Assembly (NCBI RefSeq): GCF_039812505.1
Contig: NZ_JBDIAQ010000140.1
Coordinates: 1-9,219, forward strand
Length of the DNA: 9,219 nucleotides
Direction of reading: 5' to 3'
Source: Intrasporangium_A sp039812505
Lineage (GTDB): Bacteria; Actinomycetota; Actinomycetes; Actinomycetales; Dermatophilaceae
Below the pieces are notes generated by a model that saw nothing but the letters and a program-made list of their open reading frames with translations, ran no database searches and had not been told where the DNA came from. The stretch's first letter is position 1. Each line of letters starts with the position of its first letter. Below are positions 1-6,807 of this stretch, one piece after another. Both the position numbers and the translations under genes were made by a program.

Positions 1-21
1 CGCCGACGCACGCCGACACGT

Positions 22-1206
22 TCACTCGGGGATGAGCGCGCGGGCGACGGCCGCGGTGCCGAGCAGCCCCGCACCGGTCAGCAGGAAGATCCCGGACGTG
101 CCCACGCCTGCCGTGGCCGCACTGAGGACCGCCGGGATGGCCGACTGGCCCAGCCGGTTGGCGCTCAGCCGCAGGGCCAGCCAGGTGGACGTCGTCCCCG
201 CGGGGGCGGCCAGGGTCACGATCGTCATCGACAGGGGCTGGCCGATGCCGAGCGCGAAGCCGCCGACCACGAGGCAGGATGCCAGCAGGACCGGGTGCAT
301 CGGCACGGCGATGAGCCCGACGGCGAGCCCGGCCACGCAGGTCGAGGTCGCGACGAGACGGCTGCGCCCGAGACGGGCGGTCAGCCGCGACAGGCGGAGC
401 CGCGACACCATCGTCGCCACCGCCCGGACGGTGAGCAGGACGCCGACCAGGGAGGACGGGATGTGCCGTTCGACCCCGATCGCGGGCAGGTAGACCTGGA
501 TCAGGTCGATCGCGGCGAGGACGAGCATGCTCAGCAGCATCGCGCCGGTCATGGTCCGTCTCGTGCCGGCGGGCACGCGCAGCACCTGGCCCCAGCTCGG
601 CGTTGGCGCCTCGACGGTGGACGGCCGGGCGCCCTTGGGGCGCAGCGTGAGAGCGACTGCGATCATGCCGACGCACGCGGCGGTGTAGGCGAGCATCAGC
701 AGCCTCGTGTCGGGCAGTACCGCGCTCCCCCCGATGCCGGCGAGCACGAGTGGCGCCGCGGCCTGGCCGAGCGACCCCGCGAACGTGAACGTGCCGAACG
801 CCGAGTCGAGGCCGCCCGGCCGACCCCGTCCCGTCCTGGCGACCATCGTCTGCTGCCCGATGACGCTCAGCAGGTGGCCGAGCCCGACGACCGCGTTCCA
901 GAACAGCAGCTCGCCGAGGTTGGCGGCGGCGAACAGCAGGCCGGCACCCGCCCCGACCATGACCCCGCTGCCGATGACCAGGGCCGGCCACTCCCGGCCC
1001 CGGTCGGTCCAGCGCCCGACGAAGACGGCGACCACCAGCGGCAGGAGGGCGAAGCTGGCCGCGATCAGCCCGACGAGCCCCGGGTCGACGCCCAGCTCGA
1101 TCGCCCGGTAGGCGGAGGCCGGCCGCACGATGTACGCGGCGAGCTGGAGCAGGAAGGCCTGCGCCAGGATCCCGGCACCGGTCCGGCTGGGCCTCGGCGA
1201 CGGCAC
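22..1206 (-). CDS. MFS permease, 12-helix type, substrate unknown
   Basis: A 394-aa integral membrane protein of the major facilitator superfamily, presumably a proton-coupled secondary transporter of the cytoplasmic membrane. About twelve hydrophobic segments fill the protein. The loop after helix 2 carries the MFS motif A signature in short form (GRWTDRGR, residues 64-71), and a degenerate counterpart rich in R and L lies near residues 270-284 at the start of the second half, as expected from the two-fold MFS repeat. A hydrophilic central loop (about residues 188-216) separates the halves. The start is GTG at 1204-1206, preceded on the minus strand by a GAGGGG ribosome-binding site 5 nt upstream. 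It lies 52 bp downstream of the SNF2-type gene in the same direction, so co-transcription is possible. The family is clear; the substrate cannot be read from the sequence, and export is only the commoner role for such 12-helix actinobacterial permeases. Confidence 0.9.
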   Translation of the reverse strand: MPSPRPSRTGAGILAQAFLLQLAAYIVRPASAYRAIELGVDPGLVGLIAASFALLPLVVAVFVGRWTDRGREWPALVIGSGVMVGAGAGLLFAAANLGELLFWNAVVGLGHLLSVIGQQTMVARTGRGRPGGLDSAFGTFTFAGSLGQAAAPLVLAGIGGSAVLPDTRLLMLAYTAACVGMIAVALTLRPKGARPSTVEAPTPSWGQVLRVPAGTRRTMTGAMLLSMLVLAAIDLIQVYLPAIGVERHIPSSLVGVLLTVRAVATMVSRLRLSRLTARLGRSRLVATSTCVAGLAVGLIAVPMHPVLLASCLVVGGFALGIGQPLSMTIVTLAAPAGTTSTWLALRLSANRLGQSAIPAVLSAATAGVGTSGIFLLTGAGLLGTAAVARALIPE

Positions 1207-1258
1207 GACACCCCCTCTGGTCGAACCACCTGGGTGACCGGACCGGTATACCCCCCGG
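1207..1258. other. Short intergenic gap between SNF2 and MFS genes, with small dyad
   Basis: A 52-bp gap between two same-strand genes. It contains the 8-bp palindrome GGTATACC (1245-1252). A GACCGG/CCGGTC inverted repeat (1241-1246 and 1255-1260, 8-nt loop) overlaps the SNF2 stop codon. No T-run follows the dyad, so it is not a convincing intrinsic terminator. The ribosome site of the downstream GTG start is at 1212-1217. Whether it is an operator, a weak attenuator or chance cannot be decided. Confidence 0.4.
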
Positions 1259-4200
1259 TCAGGCGCCCAGCAGCCCCCGGATGTCCTCGGCGGACAGCGG
1301 CGCCGCCATGACTCCGCCCTCGTCGACGACCCGGGCGAACAGCTCGCGCTTGCGCTCCTGCAGCTCGAGCACCTTCTCCTCGATGGTGTTCTCGCTGACC
1401 AGCCGGTAGACCATCACCGTCTTGTCCTGTCCGATCCGGTGGGCCCGGTCGACCGCCTGGGCCTCGACGGCCGGGTTCCACCACGGGTCGAGGACGAAGA
1501 CGTAGTCGGCCTCGGTCAGGGTCAGCCCGGAGCCGCCGGCCTTGAGGCTGATCACGAAAACGGGCGCCTGACCGTCGACGAACGCCGCGATGCGCTTGGG
1601 CCGGTCGCGGGTGCGGCCGTCGAGGTAGACGTGCTCGATGCCCTCGGCCGCCAGGCGCTCCCGCACGATCTTCAGGAACGAGGTGAACTGGCTGAACACC
1701 AGGCACCGGTGTCCCTCGCCGAGGACCGAGACGAGCTGTTCGAGCAGGGCCTCGACCTTGCTCGAGGGGATCTTCGCCGAGGCGTCCGGCTCGACGAGGT
1801 GTACGTCCAGGCTGAGCTGACGCAGCTTGGTCAGGGCGCGCAGGATCGCGATGCGGTTGCGGTCGACGTCGTCGAGCAGCCCGAGGATCCGCTGGCGCTC
1901 GCGCTGCAGGTGCCGGTCGTAGATGCGCCGGTGCTGCGGGCTCAGGCTCACCGGCACGACCTGCTCGATCTTCGGTGGCAGGTCCGGTGCGACGGCCTCC
2001 TTGGTCCGACGCAGCAGCAGCGGTCGGATGCGCCGCCGGAGGGTGTCGAGCAGCTCGGGGGACGAGCCCGACTCGATGGGCCGGCGGAACAGCTCGCCGA
2101 ACTTCTCCGGGGTGGGGAAGAGCCCGGGCGCGACGATGGACAGCAGCGCCCAGAGGTCCATCAGCGAGTTCTCGAGCGGCGTGCCGGTGATCGCGAGCTT
2201 GAACGGCGCCGGGAGCCGGCGCACGGCGGCATACGTACGGGCTCGGTAGTTCTTGACGAACTGGGCCTCGTCGAGCACGAGGCCACCCCATCGGCGGGCG
2301 CGGAAGCCGTCCTCGTCGATGCGGAAGATCGCATAGGAGGTCACGACGATGTGCGCGCCCGCGGTCGACTCGGCGACCGGGGTGTGACTGCGCCGCTCGG
2401 TCTCGGTGACCGTGACGACGTCGAGCTTCGGTGCGAACCGCGCGGCCTCGCGAGCCCAGGTCGCGACGACACTCGTGGGTGCGACGACGAGCAGCGGAGC
2501 CTCGGGGGTGAGGCTGCCCTCCTCGCGGGCGCGTTCGGCCATCGCGAGGGTCTGCAGCGTCTTGCCCAGACCCATGTCGTCGGCGAGGATGCCGCCGAGC
2601 CGGTGGTCCCAGAGCAGGGAGAGCCACTGGTAGCCGTCGAGCTGGTAGGTGCGCAGCTCGGCATCCAGACCGGTCGGCTGGTCCGGCCGCGGCAGCGACT
2701 CCAGCGACAGCAGCGCGCCGACCGACCGCTGCCACCGCTCGCTCTGGTGCGACACGACGCCGAGGGCGACCAGCTCCTCCCAGAGGCCGGCCTGGTAGCG
2801 GTTGATCCGCAGCTGGTCGGGCTCGCGGTCCTGCAGCGCACGGGCCTCCTCGAGGATGCGGCGCAGGGCGGTCAGCTCGGGGACGTCGAGGGAGAACCAC
2901 GTGCCGTTGTCGAGGATGAGCTCCTCCTGCCCGACCGCGAGGGCGCTCAGCAGGTGGGTGAGGGGGACCTCGTGCCCGCCCACCGTCACCGCGACGCCGA
3001 GGTCGAACCAGTCGAGCTGCCGGCCGTCGGCGGCGGTCTCGCCGGAGCTCACCTCGAGACCGTCACCGGCCGGCTCGGCGTCGGGCTCAGGATCAGGGTC
3101 GTAGGTGGCGACCGACACGAGCGGACGCTCGAGGCTCTCGACGTAGTCGAGACGGGTGCCCGTGGTCGTGACGTCGATGTCGGCGCGCGTCTCGAGGACC
3201 GGCAGGACGTCGCGGACGAAGCGCACCGTGTCCATGCCGGTCAGCTCGGGCTCGACCACGACGGCCGGGCGCTCCAGCCCGGGCCGCGGGACCAGCAGGC
3301 CCGCGACCGTGCCGAGGACGGCCAGGCCGGCGACACCGGCCAGCAGCGCCTCCTCGGCCTGGGCGTCGCGCGCCACGGCCGGGCGCACCGGCCCGGCGCC
3401 GGACGCGCCGGGGCTGACGCCGGCGAGGGACGCGGCAGCGGGCGCGTCGAGCAGGGCGACGTCCACGGCCTGCTCGCCCACGCGGTACCGGAACGTCCAG
3501 TGCAGCGTCGTGCGGTGATCGGGGTGGAAGCTCACCGCGAGCGCGAGCCGTGGTGGCGGGATGTCGGGCAGCTCGACCGTCCCGTCGCTGGACCGTACCT
3601 CGGCGTGCTCGCGCAGCAGCGGGTAGTAGTGCGTGAGGAACCGCTCGACGTCGGCTGCGGGGACCCGGACCTCCGGTGTACGCAGCACGAGCTCGGTCAT
3701 CGCCTCGCTGAGGGGGGCTGCCAGCCGGGCCAGCACGAGCGAGCCGTCGGAGTGGGCGAAGGCCCCGTGCGGGGGTGAGCCGACCAGGGCGACCGGTGCG
3801 TCCACGCCCGGGAGCGGCACGGTCGCGCGCAGGTCCAGGTCGTTGCCGGCCGACTGCGCCAGGTCGAGCAGGACCCGCACCGGGCGGGGGGCCAGACGCA
3901 CCGGCACCGCTCCGCGATCGCCGGCCACGAGGGTCACCCCTGCCGCTTGGGCGTCCTCGAGCAGACGCCAGAAGGACGGCCCGAGGGCGGCGACGTCCAT
4001 GGTCTGGCTGGACGAGTACGAGTAGTAGGACCGCTGCGGTCTGCTGCGGTCCAGGGACTGGAAGGCGCGGACCGCGCGCAGCTGGGCGGGGTTGCTCCCG
4101 CGTGCGCGCAGGCCGTAGTCGAGGTCGTTCCAGCCGATCCCGCTGCGGACCCAGCCACCGTTGGCGCCCGCGGCGGCGGGTCGGATCGTCAGCTTCGGTG

Positions 4201-4747
4201 CGTCGGGCCGGCCCTGGTGCGGCTTGGCGGGGCCCACCTGGAAGAGGAGCGCCAGGGGCGTGCCCTGCGAAGTGCCCACGCTGTCGCGGGGCTCGACGAC
4301 CGGCCGTAGCAGGCCCTCCCAGGCCGACGGCCGCGCCGGAGCACCCGTGGGCCGGCGACCGTTCGGCGCACGGCCGCCGCCGCGCGCGTGGGGACGCTCC
4401 AGCAGGGTCTCGCGAGCCGCCAGGACGGTGGCCACGACATGCTTGCAGTCGGCCGAGACCGGGCAGGTGCAGCTCGAGGACCACTCGATGCCGCCGGTCT
4501 CGGCGATCGCGGCAGGATCGTCGGGCCACTCGAGACGCACGGTCGTGGTGTAGAGCTGCGGGCCGCTGCCCCTGACCCGGGCCATCACGAGGGTCCCGCC
4601 CCGGCCGGCCATGACCTGCCTGACCCGCCCCTGTCGGTGGTAGGACCGCCCCCGGTCGAGCGTCGTCGGGTCGAAGCTCGCGTGCAGGTGGTCTGCGTCG
4701 AGGAAGTCGAGCCATGGCAGCGTGGCGGGTGTGGGCTGAGCGGTCAC
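1259..4747 (-). CDS. SWIM zinc-finger / SNF2-family DEAD/DEAH helicase-like ATPase
   Basis: A 1162-aa cytoplasmic, DNA-dependent ATPase of helicase superfamily 2 (SNF2 class), probably a dsDNA translocase that remodels protein-DNA complexes. The N-terminus carries a SWIM zinc-binding motif (C93-x-C95 ... C101-x-H103). A long middle region of about 500 residues without recognisable motifs follows, matching the associated region of bacterial SNF2 proteins. The motor occupies roughly residues 698-1160: YQLDGYQWL near 701, Walker A DDMGLGKT (723-730, K729), DEAQ box (826-829), TGTP motif III (854-857), LVFSQF motif IV, and motifs V/VI with SLKAGGSGL, DPWWNP and DRAHRIGQ (R1101, R1104). All motor motifs are intact. 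GTG at 4745-4747 is chosen because AAGGA sits 5 nt upstream; an in-frame ATG at 4843 has no ribosome site. The SWIM plus SNF2 layout is common in actinobacteria. No methylase, nuclease or other defence partner is adjacent. Confidence 0.93.
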   Translation of the reverse strand: MTAQPTPATLPWLDFLDADHLHASFDPTTLDRGRSYHRQGRVRQVMAGRGGTLVMARVRGSGPQLYTTTVRLEWPDDPAAIAETGGIEWSSSCTCPVSADCKHVVATVLAARETLLERPHARGGGRAPNGRRPTGAPARPSAWEGLLRPVVEPRDSVGTSQGTPLALLFQVGPAKPHQGRPDAPKLTIRPAAAGANGGWVRSGIGWNDLDYGLRARGSNPAQLRAVRAFQSLDRSRPQRSYYSYSSSQTMDVAALGPSFWRLLEDAQAAGVTLVAGDRGAVPVRLAPRPVRVLLDLAQSAGNDLDLRATVPLPGVDAPVALVGSPPHGAFAHSDGSLVLARLAAPLSEAMTELVLRTPEVRVPAADVERFLTHYYPLLREHAEVRSSDGTVELPDIPPPRLALAVSFHPDHRTTLHWTFRYRVGEQAVDVALLDAPAAASLAGVSPGASGAGPVRPAVARDAQAEEALLAGVAGLAVLGTVAGLLVPRPGLERPAVVVEPELTGMDTVRFVRDVLPVLETRADIDVTTTGTRLDYVESLERPLVSVATYDPDPEPDAEPAGDGLEVSSGETAADGRQLDWFDLGVAVTVGGHEVPLTHLLSALAVGQEELILDNGTWFSLDVPELTALRRILEEARALQDREPDQLRINRYQAGLWEELVALGVVSHQSERWQRSVGALLSLESLPRPDQPTGLDAELRTYQLDGYQWLSLLWDHRLGGILADDMGLGKTLQTLAMAERAREEGSLTPEAPLLVVAPTSVVATWAREAARFAPKLDVVTVTETERRSHTPVAESTAGAHIVVTSYAIFRIDEDGFRARRWGGLVLDEAQFVKNYRARTYAAVRRLPAPFKLAITGTPLENSLMDLWALLSIVAPGLFPTPEKFGELFRRPIESGSSPELLDTLRRRIRPLLLRRTKEAVAPDLPPKIEQVVPVSLSPQHRRIYDRHLQRERQRILGLLDDVDRNRIAILRALTKLRQLSLDVHLVEPDASAKIPSSKVEALLEQLVSVLGEGHRCLVFSQFTSFLKIVRERLAAEGIEHVYLDGRTRDRPKRIAAFVDGQAPVFVISLKAGGSGLTLTEADYVFVLDPWWNPAVEAQAVDRAHRIGQDKTVMVYRLVSENTIEEKVLELQERKRELFARVVDEGGVMAAPLSAEDIRGLLGA

Positions 4748-4935
4748 TGGTGTCCTTCGGACGCTCGGGGGATCCTTCGTCGGAAGCCTACGAGCCGGGC
4801 CCGACAATCCGGCGGAGACCCTCCGAAGGGCCGGGCATCGCATCGGGGCCCGCGTTGCGACGAGGGTGCCCTTCGTCCGGCCCGCTCACCGCCCCCGCCG
4901 CCCGCCTGCCGGACCGGCGCGACGGGCACGAGGAA

Positions 4936-4961
4936 CTTTTCTGAAATCAATTCTAGAAAAG
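4936..4961. promoter_or_regulatory. 26-bp AT-rich imperfect palindrome, candidate operator or activator site
   Basis: Arms CTTTTCT (4936-4942) and AGAAAAG (4955-4961) are perfect reverse complements, and the centre adds three more pairs (4945-4947 with 4950-4952). Altogether 20 of 26 positions are symmetric. It also contains the perfect 8-mer TTCTAGAA (4951-4958). It stands in an AT-rich island inside very GC-rich DNA and ends 2 bp before the candidate -35 box. That position suits an activator site, an UP-like element or a repressor site. A transcription terminator is unlikely: the stem is AT-rich and no gene ends upstream of it on this strand. Confidence 0.5.
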
Positions 4962-4963
4962 TA

Positions 4964-4992
4964 TTGCTTACCTGCCGGTCGGTCAGTAGCGT
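4964..4992 (+). promoter_or_regulatory. Candidate sigma-70-type promoter of the rightward operon
   Basis: TTGCTT (4964-4969) matches four of six -35 consensus bases. It is separated by exactly 17 bp from TAGCGT (4987-4992), which fits the TANNNT form of actinobacterial -10 boxes. A purine at 4999 would be a suitable start point, giving a leader of about 55 nt before the small ORF at 5054. The assignment is by pattern only. It is supported by its position upstream of the first gene of the operon and by the operator-like palindrome between the two boxes. Confidence 0.55.
4969..4988. promoter_or_regulatory. TetR-like operator palindrome in the promoter spacer
   Basis: The 20-mer TACCTGCCGGTCGGTCAGTA is symmetric at TAC...CCG..CGG...GTA (12 of 20 positions). 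It has the CCGGTCGGT core often seen in operators of TetR-family repressors in actinobacteria. It overlaps the last base of the -35 box and the first two bases of the -10 box, so a bound protein would block RNA polymerase. No tetR gene is present in the window; the regulator would have to lie elsewhere, for example beyond the right edge. The symmetry is seen directly; the family assignment is inference. Confidence 0.5.
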
Positions 4993-5039
4993 CGTGGCAC
5001 GGCATCGTCAACCGGATGACGAGGCCGGTCGACGAGGAC

Positions 5040-5045
5040 GAAGGG
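5040..5045 (+). promoter_or_regulatory. Ribosome-binding site of the 66-aa small ORF
   Basis: GAAGGG lies 8 nt before the ATG at 5054. This supports real initiation there, because the frame is open far upstream and the start would otherwise be ambiguous. Confidence 0.55.
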
Positions 5046-5053
5046 CGACTGCC

Positions 5054-5254
5054 ATGCACGTGCAGCACTCATCCCGCGCGGTGGTGGCACCCCGCGGCGA
5101 CCTCTCGGGCGGTCTCGCGACCGAGCACGCACCCGGCGGTATGGGCGCCGGCAACCACAACGCCATCCACCGGGCCCGGCTCGACGGTCGGCGGGGCACT
5201 CCCGCCCCGGCCTTCGCGACACTCGCCCCCGACCTCCAGGAGGTCTTCGCATGA
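5054..5254 (+). CDS. Unrecognised 66-aa small protein, translationally coupled to the MFS gene
   Basis: An ORF of 66 codons from ATG 5054 to TGA 5252-5254; the stop overlaps the MFS start as ATGA. It has a GAAGGG ribosome site 8 nt upstream and begins about 55 nt after the predicted transcription start. Hand-counted GC by codon position is 80, 58 and 86 percent, the ordered pattern (third > first > second) expected of actinobacterial coding sequence. The product starts MHVQHSSRAVV and has no cysteine, signal peptide or membrane segment. It has five histidines (2, 5, 25, 35, 39), nine glycines with a flexible stretch around residues 27-36, six arginines, and an acidic, more hydrophobic end (APDLQEVFA). 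I do not recognise a family. It could be a small partner of the transporter, a peptide precursor, or a leader ORF that tunes MFS translation. No maturase of a known peptide class is in the window. Confidence 0.6.
   Translation: MHVQHSSRAVVAPRGDLSGGLATEHAPGGMGAGNHNAIHRARLDGRRGTPAPAFATLAPDLQEVFA
5238..5243 (+). promoter_or_regulatory. Consensus Shine-Dalgarno of the DHA2 MFS gene
   Basis: AGGAGG lies 7 nt before ATG 5251 and within the final codons of the 66-aa ORF (the LQEV codons). The transporter can therefore be initiated independently as well as by coupling to the small ORF. Confidence 0.8.
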
Positions 5255-6807
5255 CCACGACCGACCGACCGGCCCTGCTCAAAGTCAGCGTCGGCGCAAC
5301 CCTGCTGATCCTCGTCCTGGCCGAGGTGGTGGCCGCCTTCGAGACGACCATGGCCATCCAGCTGCTCTACAGCCCGGGTGACTTCTTCACCACCGACCTG
5401 GCCCTGCTCGTCTGGATCGTCACCGCGTACTCGCTCGTCGGTGCGCTGGCCACCGGCTTCGTCGGCCGGCTCGGCGACCAGCTCGGGCGCCGCAAGGTGC
5501 TCATCGGGGTACTCGCCCTCTCCGCGCTCGGCTCGCTGATCAGTGCCCTGGCACCGAACTTCGGCGTCCTCGTGCTCGGCCGCGCCCTGCAGGGCGTCAG
5601 CGCCGCGGTCCTCCCGCTGTGCTTCGGCATCATCCGGGCGACCTTCCCGAGCGCACGGGTGGCGACCGGCATCGCGGTCGTCGGCACCTCGGCGCTGCTC
5701 GCCGGGGCCGGGGGGATGCTCATCGGCGGACTGTTCCTCGACCACGCGAGCTGGCACTACATCTTCTGGTCCGCCGCCGCCTTCGCGGCCATCGTCGCCG
5801 TCCTCGGTGCGGTCTTCCTGCCGCGCGAGCCGCGCGAGTCGCTGGCCCGGGCGAGCCGGGTCGACTACGTCGGCGGCCTGCTGTTCGGCGGGTCGGTCGC
5901 GGCAGCGCTGTACGGCCTGACCATCAGCAAGGAGCGCGGCTGGACCGACTCGATGGTGCTGCTGCTCATCGTCGGCGGCCTGGTCGGCCTGGCGGTCTGG
6001 GTCGCCTGGGAGCTGCGGGTGACCGCACCGATGATCGACGTGCGGATGTTCCGCAACCGCAAGTTCTCCCTCGGCATGCTGGCCACCGCTCTCATCGCCG
6101 TCGGCCCGGTCGGCATGACGAACATCATCGTCATCACCCTCTACCGCACCCCGAGCATGATCCCCGTCCCGGGCGGCGACCCGATCAACCTGCCCGTGGG
6201 CCTTGGTCTCTCGGCCACGATGGCCGGTGTGCTCGGCTTCGTCACCGCCGGGGCGTCCTTCGCGACGGCCCCGATCATCGGGCGGATCTCGACGCGGTAC
6301 GGCGCTCGCACCGGCCTGATCATCGGCTCGGCCATGATGATCATCGGGATGCTGGTCGTGGCCGTGGCGCCCACCAGCCTGACCGTCGTGATCTCCGGCA
6401 TCATCGTCGTGGTCCTGGCCACCGGGTTCCTCTACCCGGGCATGCCGATGGTCATCGTGGAGTGCGTCCGGCCGGAGGAGACCAGCGCCGCGACCGGCGT
6501 CAACGCGGTCACCCGCACCGCGTTCATGGCCGTGGCCGCCTCGCTCGTCGCGATCCTGCTGTCGGTGGCGCCGATCACCCTCGGCGAGCACGGGTTCACC
6601 TCCCGTACCGGCCTGAACGTGGCCCTCGGGGCGTGCATCCTCGCCTGTCTCGCGACGATCGTCGTGGCTGCGCTGATCCCCGGCGGTGGGGCCGAGAAGG
6701 ATGCTGCGACCGGTCCCTCCGGGAGGCCGACCCGGACGCCCGAGGTGACGAGGCCCGAGGTGACGCGCCCCGACCACGCCACCTCGGCGGTGACGGAGCC
6801 GGCATGA
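5251..6807 (+). CDS. DHA2-type MFS transporter (14 helices), probable drug or metabolite exporter
   Basis: A 518-aa cytoplasmic-membrane transporter of the MFS DHA2 (14-TMS) class, typically proton-driven exporters. About fourteen hydrophobic segments can be placed (roughly 14-33, 51-71, 83-101, 105-128, 139-160, 168-190, 205-224, 234-253, 271-297, 318-340, 353-372, 376-396, 419-439, 454-476). Motif A is GRLGDQLGRRKVL (72-84), motif B includes GRALQG with R111, and a motif C-like AGAGGMLIGGLF covers 151-162. Helix 1 carries E31 where DHA2 members usually have Asp (LDxT-like). A hydrophilic loop of about 20 residues rich in P and G (301-320) precedes helix 10. The C-terminus ends in a polar tail (477-518) with two PEVTR repeats. 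The start is fixed by AGGAGG at 7 nt; both ends overlap neighbours by ATGA. In this operon it could export the acid or acyl product handled by the ligase and thioesterase; the substrate is unknown. Confidence 0.92.
   Translation: MTTTDRPALLKVSVGATLLILVLAEVVAAFETTMAIQLLYSPGDFFTTDLALLVWIVTAYSLVGALATGFVGRLGDQLGRRKVLIGVLALSALGSLISALAPNFGVLVLGRALQGVSAAVLPLCFGIIRATFPSARVATGIAVVGTSALLAGAGGMLIGGLFLDHASWHYIFWSAAAFAAIVAVLGAVFLPREPRESLARASRVDYVGGLLFGGSVAAALYGLTISKERGWTDSMVLLLIVGGLVGLAVWVAWELRVTAPMIDVRMFRNRKFSLGMLATALIAVGPVGMTNIIVITLYRTPSMIPVPGGDPINLPVGLGLSATMAGVLGFVTAGASFATAPIIGRISTRYGARTGLIIGSAMMIIGMLVVAVAPTSLTVVISGIIVVVLATGFLYPGMPMVIVECVRPEETSAATGVNAVTRTAFMAVAASLVAILLSVAPITLGEHGFTSRTGLNVALGACILACLATIVVAALIPGGGAEKDAATGPSGRPTRTPEVTRPEVTRPDHATSAVTEPA
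6739..6768 (+). repeat. Two 15-bp in-frame tandem repeats encoding PEVTR-PEVTR
   Basis: CCCGAGGTGACG occurs at 6739-6750 and again at 6754-6765 with a 15-bp period. It encodes residues 497-506 in the polar C-terminal tail of the transporter. The period is a multiple of three, so copy-number change would keep the frame. Confidence 0.8.

Larger units (their letters stand above)
4748..5053. other. Divergent intergenic control region
   Basis: About 300 bp separating the leftward SNF2 gene from the rightward operon. The left part (4748-4930) is GC-rich. On the minus strand it holds a possible -10 box TAGGCT (plus 4785-4790) for the SNF2 gene, without a matching -35. It also holds small dyads such as GTCC-TTC-GGAC (4752-4762), which would enclose the SNF2 AAGGA ribosome site in a 4-bp hairpin. 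The right part (4931-4992) has the AT-rich palindrome and the plus-strand promoter annotated separately. 4993-5053 is the likely untranslated leader. No tRNA, other RNA gene or convincing additional ORF was seen. Confidence 0.6.

Noticed and set aside
1241..1260. CsoR/RicR-like metal operator (TATACCCCCC) or terminator between the SNF2 and MFS genes
   Set aside because: Only one half resembles the copper-operator form, the GGGGTAT half is missing, and there is no T-run for termination.
1439..3778. Long plus-strand ORF (779 codons) opposite the SNF2 gene
   Set aside because: It lies wholly antisense to a gene with intact SNF2 motifs; its composition is low-complexity and it has no domain. It is a typical GC-rich shadow frame.
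4748..4843. Upstream ATG start for the SNF2 protein adding 32 residues
   Set aside because: It has no ribosome site and the added residues look non-coding; GTG 4747 has AAGGA at 5 nt.
5054..5254. Small ORF as a precursor of a known peptide class (lasso peptide, lanthipeptide, mycofactocin)
   Set aside because: There are no cysteines, no recognised leader motif, and no cyclase, lanthionine synthetase or radical-SAM gene in the window.
5619..6803. N-terminal extension of the ligase frame as a fusion protein
   Set aside because: The extension overlaps the DHA2 gene out of frame and has arginine-rich shadow composition; ATG 6804 with its ribosome site is the true start.
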